From Ichthyobacterium seriolicida (GTDB taxonomy: Bacteria > Bacteroidota > Bacteroidia > Flavobacteriales > Ichthyobacteriaceae), in contig NZ_AP014564.1 in the NCBI RefSeq assembly GCF_002369955.1, positions 774,808 to 838,807 on the forward strand: 64,000 bases of DNA, in the 5' to 3' direction. Below, one piece after another: positions 44,252-55,105 of this stretch. How positions within the stretch are numbered: the first letter of the stretch is position 1; the number at the start of each line of letters is the position of its first letter. The translations under genes were made by a program, and so were the position numbers. The notes under the pieces are model-generated. The model saw only the letters and a program-made list of their open reading frames with translations. It searched no databases and was not told the origin of the DNA.

Positions 44252-47200
44252 ATGTTTAAGAAAAATTATTTTGTAAAGAGTGTTATTTTCTCTTTCGTAT
44301 TGTTATCGGTAATTATTTTCTCATGTGATAAAAAGAAAATTATAGAAGACGATTTAAATATATGTATAGAATCATTTTCCTTGCTGGATTCTGAAAATGA
44401 AGAAAAAAAATTAGGTTCTGATATAGACTGTGATATAGATGTTGAGAATTATACTATATCGTTAACAGTTCCTCATACAGCTGTTTTAGATGGATTAAAG
44501 TTTAATATAGTCCCATGTGAAGGGACTACTATATCCCCTGCTAGTGGTGAAGAAGTTAATTTTGAAGAAGTTGTAGAAGAATCTATTGAGGAAGAAGCTA
44601 CTAATGAAGGGGTGGATGAGGAAACTATTAAAAAACCTTCTACTCAACGTTATAAAAAGATATTTACTTTAACAAAAGATGGTAAGTCTCAAAATTATAC
44701 TGTTTATATAACTAAAGCTTTAGCTAGTGACTGTTCTATTAGTTCTTTTAAATTAGAGAAGACTAATAATGACGGTAAGATTTTTGCAGATAGAGTGGGT
44801 GATATTACTGAGTCTACTGATAATGAGCCTTCTACTATAACATTACACGTATCTGATGCAGCTACTTTAGATGGTTTAACCCCTACAATAGTTCATACAG
44901 GAACTAGTTTTAGTTCGGGAGAGCTTATTACTACTGAAACTGCTGATTCTGCTGGCACTAGAATTACTACAACTACAGTTAATTACACGGTAACCGCTGC
45001 AGATGGAAAAACAAAGGTTTATGTAGTAAAATATATCAAAGACTTATCCTCTAATAATAGAATTTCTGTATTCTCTTTCACAAAAGATACTAGCAATAAT
45101 AGTAATACTGGTCTAAAATTAACTAGGTCTTCTACTGGGGCTAGAGCTAGTGATGTTACAATTAGTAGTGGTAATACTAATGCTGAAACAATATCAGTAA
45201 AAGTATCTACAGAAGCAGATATAACAAACTTAATTCCTACTATAACTAAGCATGAAAATGCTACTATAAGTCCAGATGTTGCAGCTCATGATTATGCGGA
45301 TTCGAAAACTTATACCATTACAGCTGAAGATGGTCAAACAAAAGAGTATACAGTGTCTGTTACTAAGAACCTTTCTAATGCTAAAGAGATAAGTAGTTTT
45401 AAATTTGAGAATTCTCAAAATCCTGATAAGAACTTTGGTAGTAATGATTATCCATCAGGGACTATAACTTCTACTGGAGATAACGATGTTGCTGTAAGTG
45501 TTAAAATTCCAAATGCTGTTACACTAACAGGTCTAAAGCCTAGTATAGAATTTAGCGCTAATGCTTCGGTTAATCCAGGAAATGAAGCTCCTCAAAATTT
45601 CACTCGTGGTACAGCTGTAGATTATACTGTAACAGCACAAGATGGTACTACTAGAAGATATAATGTGACTATAGGTGAGTTAAGTGCAGCGGCAGATATT
45701 ATTTCTTTTAAAATATTAACAAAAGATCATGCCTCTCTTAGTTCAAAGATTACAGCAGATATGACAATAAGTCCGACAAATAGTGGAAGTGATTATACAA
45801 TAGTATTAGATGGGGAAGATCAGACTACTGTAAGTCTTAGTCCTGAAATAGTAGTGTCTCCAGGTGCCACAGTAGATCCAGCATCTAAAGCAGAAACTGA
45901 GTTTACTTATGGTACAGCTAAAACTTATACTGTAACGGCTGAAAATGGTACTACCAAAGCATATAGTGTAACTGTAAAGTCTTCGAATTCTAAGATGAAA
46001 TCATTTAAGTTTAAAACTAGTGATGGAACTAATCAGAATACTGGAAAAATTGTTCAAGAGGTAGAAGGTACTATAAATGATAATACAGTAACAGTAAAGG
46101 TTCCGCATGATGCAGTACTTACTAATTTAACTCCTGAAGTATTAGGAAACAATGGCTCTACGGTTACATTTAAAACAGGAGGAGAAGCTAATACAGCGCA
46201 AGATTTTAGTAGTCAAAAAACTTATACAGTTACTGCTCAAGATGGAACTACAAGCGATTACAATGTAACTGTAACTCAAAATGCTGCTCCTCAGATAGAG
46301 ACATTTAAGTTTACGACTGCTTCTAACAATAGTAAAAATCTTGGAGGAGATATTACAGGGACTATTACACATAATTCTGGAACTACTGCAGGGGAGATAA
46401 TTGTTAAAGTTCCTCATGATGCAGATTTAAATGGATTAGTTCCAACTGTCACAACTAACAGTTCTGCTTTGGCTAATACTCAAGTATATAAAGGGGATTC
46501 TGGTACTGAAGTAGCTAACACTTCTACTGATTTTAGCAACTCTCATTCAACTCCTGTACAATATAGCGCAGTGGGGCCTGCTGGAGGAAGAAAGGTTTAT
46601 AATGTTAAGGTTTATAAAGCTCCTGCTATAACGGAGTTTAAGTTTGAACAGAATAAGAATACAGGTAATACTGATTTTCCTGCTAATAAAACATATGTTG
46701 GTTCAGTTAATGAGACAGGTAAAACCATAACCATTACAGTTGCTAATACGGTTAATGTGGCGTCCTTAACTCCTACTATTACTGGCAGTAATCTTGGTTC
46801 TACATTTACTCCTACTGCTTTGAATTTTACCACTAGTGGTGCTTCTTCTTCTTATTCTGCAACTATTACAGTTCAGAATGAACATTTATCTAGTTTTACT
46901 AAAAACTATACAGTTAATTTAACTAAAGAAGCAGCGCCGCAATTGACAGAGTTTAAAATAACAGCTGATGAAAGTAAAGGGATTAAAGATGAGGTAAGTG
47001 CTGAATTTACCTATCCTAGTGATAGTAGTAATACTGGGATAATAAAGTTAAAGTTTGATCATAAAGTTGCTACTCATCACACTGATATTGATTTAACAAA
47101 TTTAAGTTATACTAGTGTGCCTGATACTGGGCACACCTTAACTCCTACTTCTCCTTTAACAGACGGGCAAAGTATTCATAATCAAACATTCACTCTAACA

Positions 47201-47581
47201 AAAACTGATACAGGTTCTAAAAGTGTTTATACTGTAACAGCAGTTAAAGGTCCGTTTATTAAGTCGTTTAAGTTTGGAAAAGATACTAGTGGTAATACTG
47301 GTAAAAATCTAGGTGCTACTGATGTTGAGGGGGTAATTGATCATGCTAATAATACTATAAAGTTAGAATTACCTAAGGATGTGACGATGGATTCGAGTGG
47401 TGGTAATACAATAACTCTAACTCCTACAATTGAATTAGGAGGGGATGGTAGTCCTAGTGTTACTTCTCCTAGTGGGACTGAGCAAACTTTTACTTTGGAT
47501 AGTGAAACTCAGTATACAGTAACAGGTGCAGATAATATGGAGAAGACTTATCAAGTTACTGTAACAAAAAAAACTAGTTAG
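44252..47581 (+). CDS. array lipoprotein H
   Basis: 1,109 residues, MFKKNYFVKSV start, lipobox cysteine 25. It has the most substitutions in the otherwise rigid N-terminal 30 residues (SVIFSF, CDKKKII) and NIVPCEG where others have NITPCEG, suggesting it has been converted less recently in this part. The N-terminal kind is that of copy C. Repeat 5 (TISPTNSGSDYTIVLDGEDQTT) is shared with copy K around 56,600-56,850. The last repeat (GKDTSGNTGKNLGATDVEG) is shared with copy J around 54,560-54,680. Ten repeats, intact frame. Confidence 0.85.
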   Translation: MFKKNYFVKSVIFSFVLLSVIIFSCDKKKIIEDDLNICIESFSLLDSENEEKKLGSDIDCDIDVENYTISLTVPHTAVLDGLKFNIVPCEGTTISPASGEEVNFEEVVEESIEEEATNEGVDEETIKKPSTQRYKKIFTLTKDGKSQNYTVYITKALASDCSISSFKLEKTNNDGKIFADRVGDITESTDNEPSTITLHVSDAATLDGLTPTIVHTGTSFSSGELITTETADSAGTRITTTTVNYTVTAADGKTKVYVVKYIKDLSSNNRISVFSFTKDTSNNSNTGLKLTRSSTGARASDVTISSGNTNAETISVKVSTEADITNLIPTITKHENATISPDVAAHDYADSKTYTITAEDGQTKEYTVSVTKNLSNAKEISSFKFENSQNPDKNFGSNDYPSGTITSTGDNDVAVSVKIPNAVTLTGLKPSIEFSANASVNPGNEAPQNFTRGTAVDYTVTAQDGTTRRYNVTIGELSAAADIISFKILTKDHASLSSKITADMTISPTNSGSDYTIVLDGEDQTTVSLSPEIVVSPGATVDPASKAETEFTYGTAKTYTVTAENGTTKAYSVTVKSSNSKMKSFKFKTSDGTNQNTGKIVQEVEGTINDNTVTVKVPHDAVLTNLTPEVLGNNGSTVTFKTGGEANTAQDFSSQKTYTVTAQDGTTSDYNVTVTQNAAPQIETFKFTTASNNSKNLGGDITGTITHNSGTTAGEIIVKVPHDADLNGLVPTVTTNSSALANTQVYKGDSGTEVANTSTDFSNSHSTPVQYSAVGPAGGRKVYNVKVYKAPAITEFKFEQNKNTGNTDFPANKTYVGSVNETGKTITITVANTVNVASLTPTITGSNLGSTFTPTALNFTTSGASSSYSATITVQNEHLSSFTKNYTVNLTKEAAPQLTEFKITADESKGIKDEVSAEFTYPSDSSNTGIIKLKFDHKVATHHTDIDLTNLSYTSVPDTGHTLTPTSPLTDGQSIHNQTFTLTKTDTGSKSVYTVTAVKGPFIKSFKFGKDTSGNTGKNLGATDVEGVIDHANNTIKLELPKDVTMDSSGGNTITLTPTIELGGDGSPSVTSPSGTEQTFTLDSETQYTVTGADNMEKTYQVTVTKKTS

Positions 47582-47618
47582 GACTAATAGATATATTATT
47601 TTAACTTTAGTCTAAGAG

Positions 47619-47654
47619 CAGACAGCTGTTATTATGGCTGTCTATTTTTTTTTT
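47619..47654 (+). terminator. terminator, copy H
   Basis: CAGACAGC / GCTGTCTA stem (terminal pair lost) and a long T run. Confidence 0.75.
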
Positions 47655-47703
47655 CTGTATTTATTATTACTTAATAAACAAGCATAGTTAAATAATTACT
47701 ACT

Positions 47704-47831
47704 ATCTTAGCTAAGATATTTTGTTTTCTGTCTTTTGGGGTAGAGAGTAGGATAAGTCTTATTGCTAATACTTTGAATGCTATGGTATTTAGAGAATTGT
47801 TGTTTTTTTAACCAATCATATTACTAAAATT
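47704..47831 (+). promoter_or_regulatory. type-2 leader with palindrome, copy I
   Basis: Perfect palindrome at 47704-47717; 128-bp leader with no obvious damage, so transcription signals look intact although the gene is broken. Confidence 0.65.
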
Positions 47832-50800
47832 ATGTTTAAGAAAAATTATTTTGTAAAGAGTATTATTTTCTCTTCTGTATTGTTGTCGGTAATTATTTTC
47901 TCCTGTGATAAAAAGAACATTATATAAGACGATTTAAATATATGTATAGAATCATTTTCCTTATTAGATTCTGAGAATACGGGGAAAAAATTAGAGTCTA
48001 ATATAGATTGTCAGATAAATGCTCAAGAGCATACTATATCATTAACAGTTCCTCATACAGCTGTTTTAGATGGCTTAAAGTTTAATATAACCCCATGTGA
48101 AGGGATTACCATATCCCCTGCTAGTGGTGAAGAAGTTGATTTTGAAGAAGTTCAAGAATCTACTGAAGAAGTAGTTTCTGCTGAGGTTTCTGAGGAAGCT
48201 CCTAAAAAGTCTTCTTCTCAACGTTATAAAAAGGTGTTTACCTTAACAAAAGAAGGAAAATCACAAGAATATACTGTATATATAACTAAATCTTTAGCTA
48301 GTGATTGTTCTATTAGTTCTTTTAAATTAGAGAAGACTAATAATGAAGGTAAGATTTTTGCAGATAGAGAGGGTGTTATTAGTGAAACTGATGGAGTTAA
48401 TACAATAACATTACACGTATCTGATGCTGCTATTTTAACTGAGCTAAATCCTACAATAGCTCATACTGGAGGAGCTAGTATTGCTTCAGGAGGGCTTACT
48501 ACTGAGCCAAGTAATAATACGACTACAGTTAATTACACAGTAACCGCTGCAGATGGAGAGACAACAAAGGTTTATGCGGTAAAATATGTCAAAAGCTTAT
48601 CTTCTGATAATAGAATTTCTGAGTTTAAGTTTAATAAAGATGATAGCAATAGTGTTAATACAGGTCTAAAATTAACTAGATCTTCTGCTGGGGCTAGACC
48701 TGGTGATGTTGTAATTAGTAATAATAACACTAATACTGAAACTATATCAGTAAAAGTATCTACAGAAGCAGATATAACAAACTTAATTCCTACTATAACT
48801 AAGCATGAAAGAGCCACTATAAGTCCAACTGAAGACGCTCATAATTATGCAACTCCTAAGACTTATACCATTACAGCTCAAGATGGTCAAACAAAAGAGT
48901 ATACAGTGTCTGTTGCTAAAAGTTTGTCTAATACAAAAGAAATAACCTCTTTTAAATTTGAGAGTTCTGTAAATTCTAGTAAGGGATTTGGTGGTACGGA
49001 TTATTCAGCGGGAACTATAATCACCCCTACAGGAGATGGGGATGTTAATGTGAGTGTTAAAATTCCAGCTAGTGTTACAAGTTTAGATGATCTAAAGCCT
49101 ACTATAGTGACTAGTGATAGTAATGCTAAAGTAAATCCAGCAAATCAAATAGAGCAGAATTTTAACCGTGGTGATGAAAAAACATATGTGGTAACAGCTG
49201 AGGACGGCACTACTAGGAATTATAAAATAACTATTCCTACATTAGATGTAAAAGCGGATATCACTTCTTTTAGAATATTAAAAACAGATCATACTTCTAT
49301 TACTCCAAGTATTACAGATATGACAATAACTCCTACAAATAATGGAAGTGATTATACAATAGTATTAGATGGAGAAGATAATTCTACTGTGAGTCTTAGT
49401 CCTGAAATAACATTATCTGCAGGCGCTACAGTAAATCCAGCATCTAAAGCGCCTACTACATTTACATATGGTACAGCTCAAACTTATACTGTAACAGCTG
49501 AGGATGGTACTGCCAAAGTATATAGTGTAACTGTAAAGTCTTCGAATTCTAAGATGAAATCTTTTGCCTTTAAAAATGGTGCTAATAGTGGTAAAAATAT
49601 TGTTCAAGATATTGTAGTTAATAGTATATCTGGAAATACTATAACAGTAAAAGTTCCGTATAATACAGATGTTACTGCTTTGACCCCTGAAATACTGTTA
49701 TATAACGGAGCTAGTATTACCAGCCCTTCAGGAGGAGCTACTACAGCGCAAAATTTTAGTAGTGGTGTAATATATACTATAACAGCTCAGGATGGAAAAA
49801 GCACTACTGAGTATACTGTAACTGTAACTCAAAATGCTGCTCCTCAGATAGAGACATTTAAGTTTATGACTGCTTCTAACAATAGTAAAAATCTTGGAAA
49901 TGATATATCAGGAACTATCGATCATAGTTCTGGAACTATAACTGTTAAAGTTCCTCATGATGCCACCTTAACCGATTTAACTCCAACTGTTGCAGGTGCT
50001 TCTAACATTACAGTGTATAAAGGAGGAGCTAGTAGTACTGAGGCTAATACTTCTAATGATTTTACTAATTCTCTTACAGCAGATGTACAATATAGTGCAG
50101 TAGATGCTGCTGGGGGAAGAAAGGTATATAACGTGAAGGTTTATAAAGAGCCTGCTATAACAAGCTTTAAGTTTACTAAAACTGAAAATTCAGGAGCTAG
50201 TTTTCCTGATAAACCAACTGAATATACTACTTCATCTATTACTCAAGGTAATTTATTACAAAATGGAACAATAGCAATTACAGTTGCTAATACAGTTGAT
50301 GTAACAAATTTAAAAGCTACTATCACAGGGAATAATACTAACGCTACTAATCCTGTAGATATAACTTTTACCTCTACTAGTGGTACTTCTAATTATTCTG
50401 CAACTATTGAAGTTACACATAATGATTTACCTGATTTTAGGAAACAGTATACTATAACTGTATCTAAAGAAGCAGCTCCACAATTAACAGGGTTTACAAT
50501 AGCTGCTAGTGGTAGTAAAGGTATTCAAAATGATGTAAGTGCTGAATTTACGCATCCTAGTAATAGTGATGGAAAGGGTGGGAAGATGGTGTTAAAATTT
50601 CCAAAGAATAATGAACATGCTTTTGATTTAAAGGGATTAAGTTATACCATCGCTCCTGTTGATGGACACACTTTGACTCCTAATATTCCTTTAGAAGATT
50701 CAGAAAGTATTGACGGTAAAAAATTTACTTTAACTAAAGATGCTACGGGTTCTACCTCAGAATATACCGTAGAAGCAGTTAAGGGGCCTTATATTAGTAA

Positions 50801-51101
50801 GTTTGACTTTAAAACTGCTAATAATAGTGATAAAAATCTAGGTTCTGATGATGTTGTCGGAACAATTGATCATGCTGCTGGTACTATAACATTAGAAGTT
50901 CCTAAAGAAGTGTCGGAAAGCCCAATACAGCTAACTCCTACAATTGAGGTTGGAGGGGATAGTGTTACTACTTCTTCTCCTGATAGCGAAACTGCTCAGT
51001 CTTTTACTCCTAATGGTAGTACTACTGTTGATTATACAGTAACAGGTGCAGAGAGTATGACAAAAGTTTATAAGGTTACTGTAACTAAAGCTAGTTCATA
51101 A
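47832..51101 (+). pseudogene. array lipoprotein I, silenced by one nonsense codon
   Basis: From the ATG at 47832 the frame matches the family (MFKKNYFVKSIIFSSVLL, lipobox CDKKN), but codon 32 is TAA at 47925-47927 where most intact copies have GAA (D and A also GAA): a single G-to-T change. After the stop the same frame is open to 51101, giving 1,089 codons if read through. A GTG at 48234 could restart translation, but the product would lack a signal peptide. The acidic loop (EEVQESTEEVVSAEVSEEAPKK is its general form) is unique to this copy. Blocks shared with C (repeat 7, ~49860-49990) show it takes part in sequence exchange. It may be a silent donor or simply a recent pseudogene; a sequencing error cannot be excluded. 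Confidence 0.85.
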
Positions 51102-51137
51102 TAATAGATAATTATTATTTCAATTTTAATCTAAGAG

Positions 51138-51168
51138 TAGACAGCTGTTATTATGGCTGTCTGTTTTT
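51138..51168 (+). terminator. terminator, copy I
   Basis: TAGACAGC / GCTGTCTG stem and T-rich tail. Confidence 0.75.
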
Positions 51169-51196
51169 GTTTTTTTATGTAGTTACTAATACTTAC

Positions 51197-51405
51197 CCCG
51201 TATTATTCATAGTTATACTTCAATTTAGGCATAAGGTGTTAATTTTAAGGGGCTTTACCCACAATCAACCACTTTAGATAAAGCCCAAAAATGAGGAATA
51301 AAAACACATTATTTATAATCCGAGTTAGATTAGCAATTACTTATAAGTACTGAACAGAAACGATAAATTTAACCTGAAAATTCATACGATTATGAATGAT
51401 CCAGG
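51197..51405 (+). mobile_element. 209-bp internally deleted IS1380 derivative (MITE-like)
   Basis: The left ~118 bp matches the left end of the complete IS at 31904, up to the first eight codons of the transposase (ATGAGGAATAAAAACACA). The right end, read inward, is CCTGGATCATTCATAATCG, matching the IS terminal repeat. The interior is gone. The flanks are TTAC and TTAA, a near-match to a 4-bp duplication. The right part also folds (AACCTG..ATTCAT / ATGAAT..CAGGTT). Confidence 0.8.
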
Positions 51406-51438
51406 TTAATAAACAAGCACAGTTAAATAATTACTACT

Positions 51439-51556
51439 ATCTTAGCTAAGATATTCACTTCTCTCTATTTAGGGGAAGAATTAGAATGAAGTTTGTGGCT
51501 GATACTTTGATATTAAAAGCGATTGGCAAGGTGTAATTAATTATTTTTTTAAAAAA
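51439..51556 (+). promoter_or_regulatory. type-1 leader with palindrome, copy J
   Basis: Perfect palindrome at 51439-51452; 118-bp leader with TATTTAGGGGAAG and the upstream ORF. Confidence 0.65.
51486..51536 (+). CDS. putative 16-codon leader peptide, copy J
   Basis: Encodes MKFVADTLILKAIGKV: same length, and differing from the E/K peptide only by F to L and L to V. This conservative pattern is the main hint that the peptide matters. Confidence 0.4.
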   Translation: MKFVADTLILKAIGKV

Positions 51557-54500
51557 ATGAAGAAAAATTATTTTGTAAAGAGTATTATTTTCTCTTTTGT
51601 ATTGTTGTCGGTAATTATTTTCTCCTGTGATAAAAAGAACATTATAGAAGACGATTTAAATATATGTATAGAATCATTTTCCCTTCTTGATTCTGAGAAT
51701 GCGGGGAAAAAATTAGAGTCTAATATAGACTGTCAGATAAATGCTCAAGAGCATACTATATCATTAACAGTTCCTCATACAGCTGTTTTAGATGGTTTAA
51801 AGTTTAATATAACCCCATGTGAAGGGACTACCATATACCCTGCTAGTGGTGAGGCAGTTGATTTTGAAGCCGTTGTAGAAGAAGCTACTACTGAGGATGT
51901 TTCTGAAGGGTCTGCCGAGGAAACTAGTAAAAAGCCTTCTACTCAACGTTATAAAAAGGTGTTTACTGTAACAAAAGGTGATAAGTCTCAAGATTATACT
52001 GTTTATATAACTAAGGCTTTAGCTAGTTATTGTTCTATTAGTTCTTTTGAATTAAAGAAGACTGAGAATGATGGTAAGATTTTTGCAGATAGAGAGGGTG
52101 TTATTAGTGAAACGGATAATACTATAACATTAAATGTATCTGATGCAGCTATTTTAGATGAGATAAAGCCTACTATAGCTCATACAGGAGCTAGTATTAC
52201 TTCAGGAGAACTAGTTTCTACTACTGAAAACAGTATTACCACAACGACAGTAAATTATACAGTAACTGCTGCAGATGAAAAAACAACAAAGGTTTATAAA
52301 GTAAGCTATATCAAAGACTTATCTTCAAACAATAAGATTTCTGTATTCTCATTTACAAAAGACACCACCAATAATACTGGTTTAAAATTAACTAGGTCTT
52401 CTGCTGGGGCCAGAACAGCTGATGTTACAATTACTAATAATACTGATAGCGCTGCTGGAACTATAGCAGTAAAGGTATCAAATGCAGCAGATGTAACAGC
52501 TTTAACTCCTACTATAACTAAGCATGCTAGTGCTACTATAAGTCCAGAAATTGCAGCTCATAATTATGCGGATACGAAAACTTATACCATTACAGCTGAA
52601 GATGGTCAAACAAGAGAGTATACAGTGTCTGTTTCTAAGACATTATCTAATGATAAGGGTATAACTTCTTTTACATTGAGGGATTCTGAAAATTCTAGTA
52701 AGAGCTTTGGTGGTACGGATTATTCAGCAGCCAGTATGCCTGTTACTACTGGAGATAGCGATGTAACTGTAAATATTGCAAAAATGCCACATACTGTTAT
52801 ACTAACAGATATAAAACCTACTATAGAGCTTAGTGTTAGTGCTACAGTAAGTCCAGCGAGTGAAGAGGCTCAGAATTTTGTTCGTGGTACAGCAGTAGTA
52901 TATACTGTAACAGCTCAGGATGGTACTACTAGAAGATATAATGTGATTATAGGTGCATTAAGTAATGTAGCAGAGATTACTTCGTTTAAAATTAAACAGG
53001 AAGACAATACAGATAGCTCCAAGGTAAGATTAACTTCAGGAACTGAGGTTTCAGGAATTATATCAAGTAACGGGAGTATTCATAAAATAGATATCTCATT
53101 AGATGGAGAAGGTGACACTAGTGTGAATCTAAAACCTGAAATAACATTATCTCCAGGAGCTACGGTAAGCCCAGCATCTAAAGCAGAAACTGAGTTTACT
53201 TATGGTACAGCTGTAGTATATACCGTAACAGCTGAGGATGGTCAAACTACCAAACAATATAGTGTAACTGTAGAGTCTTCTAATTCTAAGATGAAATCAT
53301 TTAAGTTTAAGCAAAGTGATAATAGTGGGAAAAAAATTGTTCAGGATGTAGAAGGCGCTATAGATCATAGCGCTAAAACAGTAACAGTAAAAGTTCCGTA
53401 TAATACAGATGTTACTGCTTTGATCCCTGAAATGGTATTATATAACAGGGCTAGTGTTAGTCCAGTAGCTACTACTACAGAGCAGAATTTTGGCAGTGGT
53501 GTAAAATATATTGTAACAGCTCAGGATGGGAAAAATAAAACTGAGTATACTGTAAATGTAACTAAAGAAGCAGAGCCTAAGATAACTGATTTTACATTTA
53601 GTGATACTTCTAAAAACCTTGGAACTCCTGTAGTTGAAATTAAGAATGGTGATCAAGGTAGTGCAGGAGAAATAATCGTTAAAGTTCCTCATAATGCAGA
53701 TTTAACTGGATTAACTCCAACTGTTACAACTTCTTCTGGAGCTACAGTGTATAAGGGGACTGGTACTGAAGCAGCTAATACCCCTAATAACTTCGATAAT
53801 TCTCACAGTACTCCTAAAGAATACAGCGTAGTAGATTCTGCTGGAGGGAGAAAGGTTTATAATGTGAGGGTTTATAAAGAGCCTGCTATAACGGAGTTTA
53901 AGTTTGAGAAGAGTCAGAATAATTCAGATGGCGGTTTCCCTGATGGGAAGACGTATACTGCTGAGTCTTCCGCTATTATTCAAGGTAATTTATTACAAAA
54001 TGGAACAATAGCAATTACAGTTGCTAATACAGTTAACGTAACAAATTTAAAAGCTTCTATTACTGGGGATAATATTAGCGCTTCACCTACCACTATAGAT
54101 ATAGCTTTTGGTTCTTCCCCTACTAGTGGTTCTACTTATTCTAAAACTATTAAAGTTGCGAATAAGGATTTAACTTCATTTGAAAAAGAGTACACTGTAA
54201 CTTTAACTAAAGAAGCAGCACCAGTTTTATCAAGTTTTAAAATAACAGCTGCTGAAAGTAAAGGTATTGCAGCTGAGGTAATTGGTGAAATAACTCAGCC
54301 TGTTAGTGGTAATAATACTGGGACAATAAAGTTGAAGTTTGAGCATAAAGTTGCTAACCATAGCAATGAAATTGATTTAACAGGATTGACACCTACTATC
54401 GAGCCTAATAACAATGGATATACTGTAAGTCCAACTAGTGGTCAAGAGATATCAGGAGATATTAGTACTAGGGGTAATAAAATTACTCTAACAACTACTC

Positions 54501-54892
54501 TAGGTTCTACCTCAGAATATACTGTAACAGCAGTTAAAGGGCCTTTTATTAGCAGTTTTAAGTTTGGAAAAGATACTAGCGGTAATACTGGTAAAAATCT
54601 AGGTGCTACTGATGTTGAGGGGGTAATTGATCATGCTAATAATACTATAAAGTTAGAATTACCTAAGGATGTGACGATGGATACAGGTGCTAGTCCTAAT
54701 ACAGTAACTTTAACTCCTACAATTGAGGTTGGAGGGGATAATTGTACTGCTGGTACTTCTAATGCTATTACTAGCGGGAATGAATATTCTTTTACTCCTG
54801 ACGGAAATACTTCTGTTACTTATACAGTAAAAAATTCTACTGATACATCTTTTACTAAAAGATATACTGTAACTGTAACTAAAGCTAGTTAG
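51557..54892 (+). CDS. array lipoprotein J
   Basis: 1,111 residues, MKKNYFV start, lipobox cysteine 24. N-terminus of the A kind, with TIYPASG where others have TISPASG and ASYCSISSF where others have ASDCSISSF. Bases ~52215-52500 match copy D (ENSITTTTVNYTVTAADEKT and the following SAAGTIAVKV). Repeat 4 (TLRDSENSSKSFGGTDYSAASMP) is found only here. The final repeat is shared with H, but the last ~70 bp and the downstream spacer are nearly those of D. Ten repeats, intact frame. Confidence 0.85.
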   Translation: MKKNYFVKSIIFSFVLLSVIIFSCDKKNIIEDDLNICIESFSLLDSENAGKKLESNIDCQINAQEHTISLTVPHTAVLDGLKFNITPCEGTTIYPASGEAVDFEAVVEEATTEDVSEGSAEETSKKPSTQRYKKVFTVTKGDKSQDYTVYITKALASYCSISSFELKKTENDGKIFADREGVISETDNTITLNVSDAAILDEIKPTIAHTGASITSGELVSTTENSITTTTVNYTVTAADEKTTKVYKVSYIKDLSSNNKISVFSFTKDTTNNTGLKLTRSSAGARTADVTITNNTDSAAGTIAVKVSNAADVTALTPTITKHASATISPEIAAHNYADTKTYTITAEDGQTREYTVSVSKTLSNDKGITSFTLRDSENSSKSFGGTDYSAASMPVTTGDSDVTVNIAKMPHTVILTDIKPTIELSVSATVSPASEEAQNFVRGTAVVYTVTAQDGTTRRYNVIIGALSNVAEITSFKIKQEDNTDSSKVRLTSGTEVSGIISSNGSIHKIDISLDGEGDTSVNLKPEITLSPGATVSPASKAETEFTYGTAVVYTVTAEDGQTTKQYSVTVESSNSKMKSFKFKQSDNSGKKIVQDVEGAIDHSAKTVTVKVPYNTDVTALIPEMVLYNRASVSPVATTTEQNFGSGVKYIVTAQDGKNKTEYTVNVTKEAEPKITDFTFSDTSKNLGTPVVEIKNGDQGSAGEIIVKVPHNADLTGLTPTVTTSSGATVYKGTGTEAANTPNNFDNSHSTPKEYSVVDSAGGRKVYNVRVYKEPAITEFKFEKSQNNSDGGFPDGKTYTAESSAIIQGNLLQNGTIAITVANTVNVTNLKASITGDNISASPTTIDIAFGSSPTSGSTYSKTIKVANKDLTSFEKEYTVTLTKEAAPVLSSFKITAAESKGIAAEVIGEITQPVSGNNTGTIKLKFEHKVANHSNEIDLTGLTPTIEPNNNGYTVSPTSGQEISGDISTRGNKITLTTTLGSTSEYTVTAVKGPFISSFKFGKDTSGNTGKNLGATDVEGVIDHANNTIKLELPKDVTMDTGASPNTVTLTPTIEVGGDNCTAGTSNAITSGNEYSFTPDGNTSVTYTVKNSTDTSFTKRYTVTVTKAS

Positions 54893-54918
54893 ATAATTAT
54901 TTCACTCTTAATCTAGGA

Positions 54919-54950
54919 ACAGACAGTCAATTATACGGCTGTCTGTTTTT
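54919..54950 (+). terminator. terminator, copy J
   Basis: ACAGACAG / CTGTCTGT stem and T run, identical with its flanks to that of copy D. Confidence 0.8.
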
Positions 54951-54987
54951 GTTTATATAAAAAAACACTATTCAAATAATTACTATT

Positions 54988-55105
54988 ATCTTAGCTAAGA
55001 TATTCACTTCTCTCTATTTAGGGGAAGAATTAAAATGAAGTTTGTGGCTGATACTTTGATATTCAAAGCTATTGGCAAGTTGTAATTAATTATTTTTTAA
55101 AAAAA
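54988..55105 (+). promoter_or_regulatory. type-1 leader with palindrome, copy K
   Basis: Perfect palindrome at 54988-55001; 118-bp leader. This is the undisturbed form of the copy E leader. Confidence 0.65.
55035..55085 (+). CDS. putative 16-codon leader peptide, copy K
   Basis: Encodes MKFVADTLIFKAIGKL, ending 20 bp before the lipoprotein ATG, with AGGGGAAG ahead of its start. Confidence 0.35.
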   Translation: MKFVADTLIFKAIGKL

